Source of the DNA: Vishniacozyma victoriae
Taxonomy: Eukaryota; Basidiomycota; Tremellomycetes; Tremellales; Bulleribasidiaceae
Assembly (NCBI GenBank): GCA_017654735.1
Contig: JADPYG010000088.1
Coordinates: 1,116,001-1,180,000, forward strand
DNA: 64,000 nucleotides
Direction: 5' to 3'
Under the pieces are notes generated by a model that was not told the origin of the DNA, did no database searches, and worked only from the letters and a program-made list of their open reading frames with translations. This document shows, piece by piece, positions 1 through 11,000 of the stretch. How positions within the stretch are numbered: the first letter of the stretch is position 1; each line of letters opens with the position of its first letter. Made by a program: the position numbers and the translations under genes.

Positions 1-2395
1 CGATGGAGCGAGTGAGGAATGATAGTGCAAGGCCAGGGCGTCCTTGTACCCCTTCTAGGCTATGCTGTGTTCCGGCCAGAAGCATCGATGGTGCCGATAT
101 CGAGGTAGCTGGGCTGGTGGTCTTTTCCACCTTATCGGGAAACTCGGCATGTATGATGAGTCGGCGAAGTGGTCTCGTATTGTGTTCCTCTATCAGACGA
201 TCCACAATAGCGCAATCTGGCAGTACATCGCTCGCTTCGAGGTCGCTCATGTGGAGCGGCGAAATTCCAGAGACTTCGCATACCAGTCGATAAATATCGG
301 CAGCAGAGTACTGATCCATTCGAGCTCTCCCTTTCGCCCCATCAACAACAGACCACTTCATCAACCATCCCATCACGCGATCCTCTAACTTTTGCTGATA
401 TAGCGTAGCATCGTTCCGAGCGATCGTGACAGCCGCACATAGGAAGGCGCAGACTGAATCGTATGGATACGGTGGTCCCTGTATTTCGATATTCGCCAAG
501 ACTGTGCGGATGTCGGAAATGTGTTTTGGTGTATTTGCCAGACCACAACTGAGTAAGCAGGTCGCTGTATGACAGGCCGCGCGGGATAGAGCTGCAGTGG
601 CGATCTTTCGAGTAGCATGGGCCCATACTCGATTCCAAGGAGTGTCTCCTCTTCTCGCGACCAAGCCCGACAGACCATCTGTTGACGTGGGAGCGGAATC
701 GATCGATTGGTCCCCGACAATGGCGAGATGACTAAACGCGATCATGGCCCACGATTGGAGATTCGCATCTTCCTCGTCCAATAGATCGATCAGAACACGT
801 CGTATGTCCCGTTGAGCCTCGGAGTGGAGTCGATCCTGATATCGATCGATAAAGAAGGTCAGTATTTGGACATGAAGGATCCGAGAGGCCGTGCTTCCAG
901 CATCGATATTCGCGACGAGGGTTGAGATGGCATTATCGATCCGGCGACGCTTGGCGCTAGCTTGTGTCGAAGGTGTTAGGTTCTGGGTCGCGTGTGTCGT
1001 GTCGTAGAGCTACGAGTCAGCTTGTGGCAGACATCAGAAGATGCAGCTTACGTAGTAGCAGATATCAGCGTAGAGTTCCTCGATGACCCATGATAGGGCG
1101 CTCTCGTGGGAGAAATCAAAGCCAGCCTGTCGGTGAGTCTAGGCAATTTTTGTATTAAGGAAAGCTGACCTTCACGGCAGATGTCTCGAACGGATTATGA
1201 GTCTCCTTCTCTTTTCCCTTTCTCGATCTCACCTTTAATCGGACGACCGAGAGATCGAGAGGCTCCACTCCCCATCTCAGCTGTCCTTCTTTCGGAAGGT
1301 GATCCATGATCTTTGCCAAAGTCTCTCTGACTGATCCAATCTTGTCAAACTCTCCCGCAACCTTGTGCGTGACGAATGGCAACATTGTACGCAGAGCAAT
1401 GACGACCTGTTCCCTCGTGTCTTTCTTTCGTGTTGACCACAGCGCTCCGATTTGAGGCAGTAGTTTCAAGCTGGCTGATATCGTTTCGTTACGGGCATTG
1501 AGTTCCATTTCGGCGAGAATGAGGTTGAGGGTGCGGAGTACGGGAAGATGCGCGTTATTGTCGTTAGGGTATTGCTGGAAGAAACGGTGGATCTTGAGGA
1601 GCATGTTCGTTCCTGTTGATGGTTCCGGGATATATATCGTATCCTTCTCCGGCAAGGGCGAGAGCAAAGGGGCGGCAGGAGCGGAAAAGAGAATTGGTAA
1701 AAGACCGGCGATCTCGCCATTGATATTGGATAACGTCTTCTGCCTAGTGTGGGCGCTGTGCGATTGAGTCATATCTGGTTTCCTATCCACATCCATATCA
1801 CTCTCATCCTCCAGTTCGTCCTCTTCGTCATTCTCGCTCAACCTGACTGGATCGCCCAGGATTGATGCCCAGCATACTCCAACGACGATTCTCCAATTCA
1901 TCGAATCGAGACACTCAAGGTGGGGAGGGTATGAAAGGATAGTCTTGAGTGCTTTGATATAATCGATCGCGGCTGGTGGGAATATTTGACCTCCGTGAAC
2001 GAGGAGAGTGACCATATGGGTGAAGAGCGCCATGAACGGTTTCTTTGATAACAGCTGATGCGTTTTCTCGGCAATCTTCCTCACTAGGCCAATGGCATCA
2101 GAGAGTCTCTTGTCCGCTACCAATCAGCTCCTAGAGACATCACAGACGTACCTTGAGCCGAAGCAGCTTTCTTCAACACAGCCTTCTTCTCCATCACGAC
2201 AACCTGAAATAGGCATTGAAAGAAAGCCACCCATCGCGCTCCCCCTTCCTTGGACGCGGTCTCCTGGAATCGAGAGACATTGTCTCTACTGTCGAATATA
2301 TCTCTGATCTGTTCTAGACCTTGTGATCTCTCTTTTAGCTTTTCAGAAGTGTAGGAGCGGATAGCGGTCGACAAGCCTGGGATGGAACTGTTCAT
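1..2395 (-). CDS. TEL1: TEL1/ATM-type PI3K-like protein kinase, N-terminal part (partial)
   Basis: First about 700 residues of a Tel1/ATM checkpoint kinase, which senses DNA double-strand breaks and maintains telomeres in the nucleus. The ATG is at 2395. Residues about 8-31 fit the N-terminal TAN motif of Tel1/ATM (basic and hydrophobic, with K-x-K-E-R-S and LEQIR). After the first intron (about 2150-2116) comes a helical-repeat stretch with YPPHLECLDSMNW and a following GDP, the pattern seen at the start of fungal Tel1 HEAT repeats. Further short introns lie near 1170-1130 and 1050-1010. The kinase domain is not visible because the gene continues past position 1; the family is usually near 2,800-3,000 residues. 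It is divergent from the ACL4-like gene, with 290 bp between start codons. Family call is by motif and order, so fairly sure; internal exon joins toward position 1 are less sure. Confidence 0.82.
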
Positions 2396-2685
2396 GGCGT
2401 GTGATCATTTCCTGGCGAATGGAAATCGATGGATCGCTCTTGAAATTCGTGAATGCAGGTGAAGATATCTAAAAGCCCACCATTGAATCTGTCTGAGTAC
2501 CGTCTGATGCCCCGCTGCCGTGATATAAATGTGAGAGAAGGAGGAATTGATGTAATCAGAAAGTTAGACCCAGTTGACTATACTCATCGGGGTGCCCCGC
2601 ATACTCAGGCACAGAGTCACGTGGTTTACCTTTACAACTTTGATTTCTAGCAAAATTCGTCATTTCATCAACATATATATATATA

Positions 2686-4024
2686 ATGACAAGGACAAAA
2701 CAAGCAGCACGTAGAGGTAGAGGTGGACGTAAATCAGATGGGGCAAATACAAGGCCAAAGGGCGATGGAGTCGCACCAACCTCAGCGAGCTTGATTGGTG
2801 AGTTGCTTGCTTTTCAGGGGTGCTGGAGCTGATATTGTAGACAAGGCACATACTTTACTTGCTCAATCTAATTTCGAGCTTGCTGCCCAATTCTTAGACC
2901 GAGCTTTGGAGCTTGAGCCAACGAATCTGGAAGCTAGGGAGCTACTTGGTGTTGCTCATTTGGAAGCTGGAGATCCTGAAATTGGGCGTACTGTACGTGA
3001 CCTAGTGCGAGTAATGACATAGCTGATCGGGATAGCACCTACTTCAACTCCTCCCTCCCCATACCACAGAAGCACCTTCATCACCCTCGATCTATCTCTA
3101 CTTGGCGCAATCGGCAAATGCCCCGCAAGAAGCTTTGGGATACTACACCACCGCAGTCGCTATCCTGGAAAAGACGCTAAAAGAGCGTGATGCCAAGGGT
3201 AAAGGCAAAGCATCCGAAGGTGGAGACGGGGACGAAGCGGAGGAGAGGGAAATGGCAGTCACTGCTTTGGTTGCCATGATTGAGATTTGGATGTCTGATC
3301 TCTGGTACGTTTCATCAATGGTTCTAGGTTCAAGGCTTATGTGTTAGTATGGAGGAGGCTGCCGAGGCAAATTGCGATGCTTTGATTGCTAGAGCCTTGT
3401 CGATCGCTCCTGATAATCCCGAGGCCCGACTGTCTTTGGCATCTATCAGAATGTCCCAACAGCGATTCGACGAGGCCAAAGAGGTCATTGTCAAGCTATA
3501 TCAGGATATTGAAGGTCTCGACTCGTGTACGTCCCTTTCCAAGCTGAGAGACACATGGCTGACATCAAGTCGATGAGGGATTGCCCGCTCTCCCCGCCCG
3601 ACTCCTGCTTGCGCGACTGTTGCTCGAGCACACACTCCATATTCCCGCCCTCGAGATCCTCACGACGGTCCGTGAAGAGGACTCCCTCAACGTCGAGGGT
3701 GCCTACCTCGAAGGATGGGCTTTCGACCTACGAGCCGAAGCACTTCGTGAGAACCCAGAGGAACTGAAGAGTGAGGAAGAAGGATTCGAAAGGTTGACAG
3801 CGGACGAATGCTTGTCCGAGTCAATGAGGAGTTTGTTGGAATGTGCAAACTTGTTTACGGAACAGGATTACGAGGATGAAGGAATCGGAAAACATGTCGC
3901 GGAACTACTTGATGAATTGAAGAAGAAGGGTGTTGAGCCTGCCGAGCCCGAGGAGGAGGATGAAGAAGAAGAAGGGGAATGGGAGGCAGAGGAAGATGGA
4001 GAAGGAGATGTCAAGATGGCCTAG
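2686..4024 (+). CDS. ACL4: TPR-repeat assembly chaperone of ribosomal protein L4 (Acl4-like)
   Basis: Probable Acl4-type chaperone, which binds newly made Rpl4 (uL4) and escorts it to pre-60S particles. The ATG at 2686 opens a basic Arg/Gly/Lys-rich start, then an intron at about 2797-2839. TPR-like helices follow (LDRALELEPTNLEARELLG; later ALSIAPDNPEARLSLASIR and QQRFDEAKEVI). The protein ends in a strongly acidic Glu/Asp tail (about 3950-4020), as in Acl4, where the acidic tail suits a basic ribosomal client. Four short introns interrupt the frame. It converges on the SDH6-like gene with 87 bp between stop codons. It could be another TPR protein, but the TPR array plus acidic tail and the matching spacing make Acl4 the best fit. 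Confidence 0.7.
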
Positions 4025-4111
4025 AAGGATATCGGTGAGGGTTGCATGATAAATTGTTTGATATTATACTTTGAATTGATGAATTTGATGCGATCTTTCC
4101 TTCTTACTGCT

Positions 4112-4661
4112 TCATGTTCCTCCGTGCCCTGGGAGAGTATGGCCCCACTGAGCTTCATCTTTGTCACTATCCCCTCGTTCCCTCACATCCTTTTCTCCTG
4201 ATTTCATCCCTTGCAATGCCTCCGCATGACTAGTCGGCCTGTTGGTATTCACACGATTGACTTCGTCCTGCCACCATTGCTGCATCTCTTCCGAGACTGA
4301 TATACGCTGCACACTGGGCTCTGATAACATCTCTAGCGTTTTTGACATTCGTCTCAGCTGAACATGAGCGGAGGTCGCTTGATGATGAGATCGGTGACTC
4401 ACCTGGTGTTCGATCGCGGTGTAATCTCGTTGCTTTAGTTGTGGATTACGGAAGTTGTATCGAACATGCAGCAGGAAAGCTGGTCGGACTGCCTGACTCA
4501 TCAATCTTGTGACCTACTCTCCACGAAAAGTGGACGCACCTCTGGCTTCGATAGGGCTGTACGCAGAGCTCTGGGACGTCAGCTTTGAGTCATGGAGCCG
4601 ATCTCTGAGCTTACTGCCTGTAAAGCTTGATAACATCTGTCTGTAGACCTGATCTGACCAT
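4112..4661 (-). CDS. SDH6: LYR-motif succinate dehydrogenase assembly factor (SDHAF1/Sdh6-like)
   Basis: Small mitochondrial LYR protein that helps insert Fe-S clusters into the Sdh2 subunit of complex II. It is built from four small exons: ATG at 4661 (MVRSGLQTDVIKLYRQ), a 31-nt second exon (ALRTALSKPE), then AVRPAF..VRYNFR..DYTAIEHQ, then LRRMSKTLEMLSEP after a 45-nt in-frame intron. The SGLQ-x-x-V-x-x-LYR start, the Phe-Arg after it, and the D-Y-x-x-I-E-x-x-L-R-R block match SDHAF1. Length is about 135 residues, slightly longer than human SDHAF1, because of a hydrophilic C-terminal tail. It is divergent from PRE2 with 180 bp between start codons. The first two exons are too short to be obvious, so the gene is easily missed or given a wrong start. 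Confidence 0.77.
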
Positions 4662-4841
4662 TGTTATACTGTGATCTAGAAATATGTACACTTGGTGCTG
4701 TCCAGATCATTGATACCCGAACATGACGCAAGAGATCGACAGCTGAGACTTTGTATAATCCCTTCATTTTACACAAGGCTCGCGCGTCGGGTTCATTCAG
4801 CCTCTGTCTAGTCCACTTTACTCACCTTATATCAACGAACA

Positions 4842-6067
4842 ATGAACGAGATCCTACACAAACTACGCCCACAGGATGCATACGGGGGAGAAGATGGGGA
4901 TGGAATCAACAGTGCAGATGTAGCTGGTTGGGGAAGTCATGCAGGTCACGGCAACCTTTCTCGATCAGGTGGTATTGCCTCCATGGACGTTCCTCGAGTT
5001 CATGATGTAAGCTCCGTTTCACTTGACGAAGGCAAGATAGCTGACATCGTAGCCATCAGCTTTTCTAAACACCTACACCGATTCCATGTCTTCCAATCCT
5101 CAGGCAAAGATCAAGCTCGCTCACGGAACGACAACGCTTGCGTTCAGGTTCAAAGGTGGTATCATTGTTGCTGTTGATTCGAGAGCTACCGCGGGTAGTT
5201 ATGTCGGTAAGTCTATCTACATATTTTTGAAGGGAGTAAGCTGACTATGAAGCTTCCGGAACGGTGAAGAAAGTCATCGAGATCAATCCTTATCTTCTTG
5301 GTACCATGGCTGGAGGTGCTGCTGATTGTCAATACTGGTAAGCTTCTGCGCCCCGCATGTCTGGTACAAGCTGACGTACCAGGGAGACATATCTCGGTAT
5401 GAACTGTCGATTGCACGAGCTCCGAAACAAGGAGAGGATCAGTGTCGCGGCTGCTTCCAAGATTCTCTCGAATATCGTTTCTGGGTACAAGGGAATGGGA
5501 TTGAGCATGGTGAGCTCCGTGTTGCCTTGTACCAACGACAGTAGCTGATTGACAGGGTACTATGATCTGTGGCTGGGACAAGACTGTAAGCTGCCCGACT
5601 CTGCGGAAGTGAACGGTAGAAGCTGACGAAGTAGGGTCCAGCACTATTCTACGTTGATGACTCTGGACAGAGATTGAAGGGTGATTTGTTCTCGGTTGGT
5701 TCGGGTAGTACATTCGCCTACGGTGTTCTAGATCAGGTAAGCTGTCTGACAATTCGACCGATACCTCAAGCTAATGATCAGGGCTACAGCTACGACCTAT
5801 CAGACGAAGAGGCACAAGAGCTAGGACGTCGCTCAATCGTCGCTGCAGGTCACCGAGATGCATTCAGTGGAAACACCTGTAATCTCTACCACGTCAGGGA
5901 GAACGGATGGGAGTTCATCGGTACGTCTGCCATCAATCAAGCCTTGAGTCAGCTAACAAGTAGACAACTACGATATCAGCGAGCTGTGGTATCAGTATGA
6001 AGAAAAGAAGAAGGCTGACCGAGAGGCTGCTCAGGGTCGAGGGGAACCTATCAATGTTGAAGGATAG
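4842..6067 (+). CDS. PRE2: 20S proteasome subunit beta5 (chymotrypsin-like activity)
   Basis: Catalytic beta5 subunit of the 20S proteasome, made as a precursor with a propeptide. In the spliced protein, propeptide residues 1-80 end in ...KLAHG, and the nucleophile is Thr81 of TTTLAF (Thr1 of the mature subunit). Asp97 (VAVDSR) and Lys113 (TVKK) fall exactly at mature positions 17 and 33, the other catalytic residues. [53 protein letters not shown] and [10 protein letters not shown] are family blocks. Exon 2 must be read [11 protein letters not shown].. after the first intron (about 5009-5052) to keep frame. At least seven short introns are present, and the stop TAG is at 6065-6067. Very sure. 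Confidence 0.95.
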
Positions 6068-6288
6068 GAGATGTAGATTGGCAGATAGATATGCACTTTT
6101 ATGACATGTTCCGGGTTTTATCCCATGCCATCAGATAATCAATACAGTGTGACTCGTATGTACCCCGCTGGGATAGAGGATAGTACGGTCCAAAGCGAAT
6201 TGTAGGCGCGCCACGGAGATCACCCGTACTCATACTCTGCTTGCGTCAAGTAATCTCTGTTCTCACCTACCACCATACAGTTAACATC

Positions 6289-7474
6289 ATGAGCGGCCCA
6301 ACTCCCCTCTCTGAAGGTAAATCATCACTAACTAGACGCCAGCGAGTCACACTAACAATGACAGATAGCATGATTCGATACCGCCTGATACACCCGGACA
6401 AAGAGACGCGACCATTCGCAAAGAGACTACACCGATACGCCGCAGCCTCATCCCTAGCATCCAGCTCGACCTCGGAATCCGATGCAGAGGATGGACTGTC
6501 CCATGAAAGGGATATGATTAGGCTCGAGATGCTGAGATGGAAGTTGAGCGTAGAGAGAATGTTGGGCAGTGCAAGGAATTTAGAAAAGCAGAGGGAGACT
6601 TATGTCAAGCGGGCTGAAAAGACTGGTGGGTCCTTGTTTGTCTGTGATAGGCAGATAGGAGGCTGACTTGTAGTGAGCAAGACAGACGAGCTGAGGCAAA
6701 CGCTAGAGGAGGAGAAGATACTGCTAGCGACGCGAAGGAGGGAACGTGATAGAATGATCAAATGTGATGAAGTCGCTGCGAAGGTTACAGCTCGGGGAAA
6801 GAGTAGGCAGGAATTAGACGAGTGAGTTCAAAGAGGGAAGTCGTGGGCGTGAGGCTAATGGTAGACGTATCGCTACCCTGCAACAAACACTGGAAGAACA
6901 CAAAGCGGCACTGAAGTTGTATCAAGAAACGGCAGAAGGGAGGGTTCAGATCTTTAACCAAATCACCGATCTGCTCAAGGATTGTCGTGAACTCAAACTA
7001 CCCATTGATCCAAATGCTACGATTCCCATCGAGGAGGAGAGTGAAAAGATGGAAATCGACGAAAAAGCATCAACCACAGCAGCGGGATCATCGGCGACAA
7101 TGACATCTTCCACTTCATCGAACACGAATACAGGACCCAAACTATCATCTATGGCCCTTCCATTCCAACCACAACCCCGGACAAACTCGTCAACGAATAT
7201 CCCAAGAGGCGCAAAATCACGATCAAATACACCCCCTGCTTCAGCTTCGTTACCGGCGAGACCACCTGCCGGGCCATCTTCCTCAAGAGCAGGTCCACCT
7301 GCCAGAGGAAACGCCAATCTTCCTTCCAGACCTAGTCAATTGAGGAGCTCGACGATGGGTGGAGGGAGTCTAGAAGAGGGGGAAGTAGGAGGTGAAGATG
7401 GGGAAGTTCAGGAGAGGGGGACAAAGAGAGCTGCCGAGGCGGATCGCAGTAGGAGTACCAGGAGTAGGAAGTAG
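6289..7474 (+). CDS. THOC7: THO complex subunit 7-like protein (Thoc7/Mft1 family)
   Basis: Likely Thoc7-type subunit of the THO/TREX complex, which couples transcription to mRNP packaging and export in the nucleus. The N-terminus after the first intron (6319-6365) reads DSMIRYRLIHPDKETRPFAKRL, resembling the Thoc7 start (IRxRL ... KxxxKW). It is followed by a long coiled coil with the Thoc7-like block RRERDRMIKCDEVAAKV..SRQELDERIATLQQTLEEHK and a second helix ending near ITDLLKDCREL. The C-terminal third (about 7040-7470) is low-complexity Ser/Thr/Pro/Arg-rich with a basic end (KRAAEADRSRSTRSRK), probably disordered and nuclear. It lies in the same direction as PRE2, 221 bp downstream. The coiled-coil match is moderate, so another coiled-coil nuclear protein remains possible. 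Confidence 0.72.
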
Positions 7475-7956
7475 GCTTGGGCTTTGCTTGTGACTTTTGC
7501 ATTTCGGCATGACATGTATGTAGAGTAAATGTGTCTAGGCTGCCACCGAGAGGCTGCCACGAATGTGCTATACCGCAACCCGCCGGGCGGACATTGGTTG
7601 CTCTGCACCGTTTATTAGCCGACACCCCCACTCTCTGTCAGGCCTGACAGAAGTGCCCTTCGCCCAGACTCCTCTCTCCCACTCTGAAAGATGCCTACAC
7701 GATGAAAGCCCTACGCCTACATCCACCTATAACCGTTAATGCAGCGCGGATAGACCGAGTGATTGGGAAAGGTGTGAACGGAGTGACGGTGAATTTTCGG
7801 ACATGGTGTAACAAATATACCGAATGAGCCGATCTACCGATAACTTCATCCCGATCCACCGTGTCTGAACCCTAAAGTGGGTGAACGGGCCGGTCTAGTA
7901 TGCATGCTTGATTCTCCCATCTTTTGTTTCTCTAACAAACGCATTGTATAGCAAAG
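7475..7956. other. Intergenic: THOC7 3' end and alpha-xylosidase promoter
   Basis: No coding exon supported here. It holds the nonamer GGCTGCCAC twice near 7538-7560 and an 18-bp perfect palindrome listed separately (7634-7651). The remainder is AT/GC-mixed sequence leading to the xylosidase start codon at 7957. Confidence 0.5.
7634..7651. promoter_or_regulatory. 18-bp perfect palindrome upstream of the alpha-xylosidase gene
   Basis: The sequence TCTGTCAGGCCTGACAGA is identical to its reverse complement. It lies 306 bp before the alpha-xylosidase start codon and 160 bp after the THOC7 stop. A perfect inverted repeat of this size in a promoter is a plausible site for a dimeric regulator, but the factor is unknown; it could also be chance. 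Confidence 0.35.
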
Positions 7957-10682
7957 ATGAAGTTTACAGATGGACTGTAAGTTGTAACACTGAAGTCGTG
8001 GCTGATCAACAGTTGGAGACGACCTCAGGGAGTTGATTTCTTGGGTGGGGTAGAAGTTGTAGAGATCATTAAAGCTACCAATGACGAGCTGGAGTACATC
8101 GTTGCTCCTAAGCACGTTGCTACTCGTGGAGATACCCTCAATTGTATGTTACCCTTGTGCGAAGCTGCTGATCGACAGCGGCACTGTTGACGGTCAACAT
8201 CACCTCGCCCATGGACGATGTCCTAAAAGTCACCTTGGAACACCATCGAGGACAGGTCGACAACGGACCCAACTTTGAGCTATTCCCCAATGGCGCACCT
8301 ACAAAGGCAAAGAGTACATACGACAACTCGAACCCCGAATTAGTCTCTTTTAGCTCTGGCTCCCTGTCCGTAGCTGTCGATACTACCGAATACTCTTACG
8401 GTCTCGAGTTTACAGATAAAGCCAACCCGAACCCTTTCCTATGTAAAGTCCAGCCCAAAGGTCAGGCTGTAGTCGACCTTCCATACCACTATACCCTCGG
8501 CTCTACCTCCGAGGCATCTTGCATGTCGACCATCCACTCGGCTATGCCAGTCCATGATCACGCTACCGCGGGCCAAAGGACTTCAGGTGGATGGGTCAGA
8601 TTCATGCTCAATGAAATGTCGTTGAGTGTCAATGAGAACATCTACGGTCTAGGAGAGAGGTTTGGACCATTCATCAAGAACGGTCAAAATGTGGGCATGT
8701 GGAATGCAGATGGTGGAACTAGTAGTGAACAGGCATACAAGAATGTTCCGTTCTACTTGTCTTCGAGGGGTTATGGTGTTTTCGTGAATCACCCAGAAGA
8801 AGTCGAGTTTGAGGTCGGAAGGGAAAAGTGCTCAAGGTTGGGTATCAGTGTCAGGGGTGAGAAGCTCGAGTACTTTGTCTTTGGTGGTGGATCCATGAAG
8901 GCGGTAAGTTCTCCCGTCATAGTTGAGTTCGGTGACTGATAAGACAGGCACTCAAGAACTATGTCAAGATGACTGGTATGCCAGCTCTCCCTCCAGCTTG
9001 GTCATTCGGTCTCTACCTCTCTACCTCCTTCACCACTTCCTACGATCAAGAGACCGTATCGTCTTTCCTCAAGGGTATGCGAGACAGGGAATGTCATGTC
9101 CGAGTCTTTCATCTTGATTGCTTGTGAGTCCGCTTCAGTGTCCATATGACAAGCTAATAAGAAGCTGGATGAAGCGGTACGATTGGTGTTCCTTCTCCTG
9201 GGATCCCGAGGCCTTCCCAAACCCCAAGAAATACTTGACGGAACTCAAGAAGGAATACAACGTAAAAGTCTGCGCTTGGATCAACCCATACATTGCCCAG
9301 CGAGCCGATATCTTCAAGGACGGAGTCAAGAATGGATACTTCCTCAAGCGACCCAACGGTAGTGTCTGGCAGTGGTGAGTTATCAATTGTATACTAGAAG
9401 GGGGCTAATGGCAGGGACGAATGGCAGCCTGGGATGGCTATTGTCGATTTCACCAACCCTGAAGCTTGCAAGTGGTATGTTGGCTTGATCCATACTTTGA
9501 TGGACACCGGTGTCGACACTATCAAGACCGACTTTGGAGAGAGAATTCCTCATCTAGATGTCGTCTATCACGATGGTAGTGACCCAAGGTGAGTCTCATT
9601 CACGGTCCACGGGCACCTGCTGACAACGACAGAAAGATGCACAAGTGAGTATATCACCTACAGGACCTACTGACCTTAGCTACTACGCACACATTTACAA
9701 CAAGGTAGTGTTCGACGCCATCAAGGCTAAGACCGGCCCCGACTCTGCCGCGCTATTCGCACGATCCGCCACGGCAGGAGGCCAGCAGTTCCCAGTGCAC
9801 TGGGGAGGTGATTGCGAGAGTACATTCGAAGCCATGGCCGAGACTATTCGAGGTGGTCTCAGCTTGACAAGTTCTGGATTCGCATTCTGGTCCCATGATA
9901 TTGGAGGTTTCGAGGGTCTTCCAAGGGAGTCTCTTTACTGTCGATGGGTCGCTCTTGGTCTTTGGTCCTCTCATGTGCGTGATCCACCTGTAGTATTGGG
10001 AATGGGACTGATGACTAGTCACGACTCCATGGTTCCAGCTCTTATCGGGTTCCTTGGAAATACGGCGATGATGCCGTCGCGACGACCGCCAAGATGATCA
10101 AGGCCAAGTTGAGGTTGATGCCCTACATCTTTGCTCAGGTGAGTGACAGACCGGGAAGTCGGCTGATTATCAGGCAATCAAGGCTACAGAGACTGGTCTT
10201 CCAGTCATGCGATCTATGGTACTCGAGTTCCCAGAAGACCCAACCTGTGCTTTGCTCGATAAGCAATAGTGAGTCGACCATTTATCCAGAGACTGACGAC
10301 CAGCATGTTTGGAGACAATATCCTAGTCGCTCCAGTCCTGCACGAGTCCCGAGCTCAATTCTACCTCCCCGCGGGAACATGGACATGTTTCTGGACTAAC
10401 GAGACTGAGACCGGTCCAAAGTGGATCACAAAGGACGACTACCCTCTCTCGTCGATCCCAGTCTACGTTCGAGAAGGAACTGTACTGCTCCTAGGTCCCG
10501 AGGACGTTGATGTGCCCGATTACAAGTATGGGGAGGTTCAGCTTGAGGCTAGGTCTTATCAGGTCAAGGAGGAGGTCACGGTTGATATCCCGGTTGGAGA
10601 GGGTAATGGGTGGGCTGGAAAAGTCAAGTTTGGGCCTAATGGGATTGTAGATGCTGCTGGATTCAAGATCACCGTCAAGTAG
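7957..10682 (+). CDS. GH31 alpha-xylosidase, intracellular (YicI-like)
   Basis: Glycoside hydrolase family 31 enzyme of the alpha-xylosidase type, which removes non-reducing alpha-xylosyl units, for example from xyloglucan oligosaccharides. The start MKFTDGLWRRPQGVDFLGGVEV matches the N-terminal beta-sandwich of E. coli YicI; there is no signal peptide, so a cytosolic enzyme is inferred. The catalytic domain shows HLDCFWMK..DWCSFSWDPEAFPNP, VCAWINPYI, the nucleophile Asp in TIKTDFGERIP, and the acid/base Asp in HWGGDCESTFEAM, followed by GFAFWSHDIGGF. PAGTWTCFWTNE and SSIPVYVREGTVLLLGP mark the C-terminal sheets. About ten introns; total near 760 residues, the normal family length. Stop TAG at 10680-10682. 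Alpha-xylosidase is preferred over alpha-glucosidase because KTDFGERIP and the N-terminus follow the YicI subgroup; the substrate is inferred. Confidence 0.87.
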
Positions 10683-11000
10683 TGTAGGCCAGGCTGTAGT
10701 TGTAGAGGCACTAGCTTTGCATGTATGTGATCAAGCAGCGGCGGGAGTTCTCGGAGTGAGTGTCGGTAGAACGGTGGTTGACTACGAAGTCTAGTCTTGG
10801 GCAAGGTGTGCGTTTGACCGAGCCGAGGCTTGAGATGGCTTTGATGGCGTTGGCAACGCACAGTTCCGAGATCATAGTGTCAATGGGCTCGCGGACTGTA
10901 GTTGTATTTATAATGCATGAATATGTAATGCTAATATGCCTCGTGTTGTCGTTATTCCTTCTCGTCTCCATTTACGCTTAGTGCAGACATTGCCCTGCAC
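10683..11000. other. Intergenic: convergent 3' ends
   Basis: A 318-bp space between the stop codons of the xylosidase and NUP188 genes. AT-rich stretches near 10905-10940 may hold 3'-end signals for either gene. Nothing else can be supported here. Confidence 0.4.
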
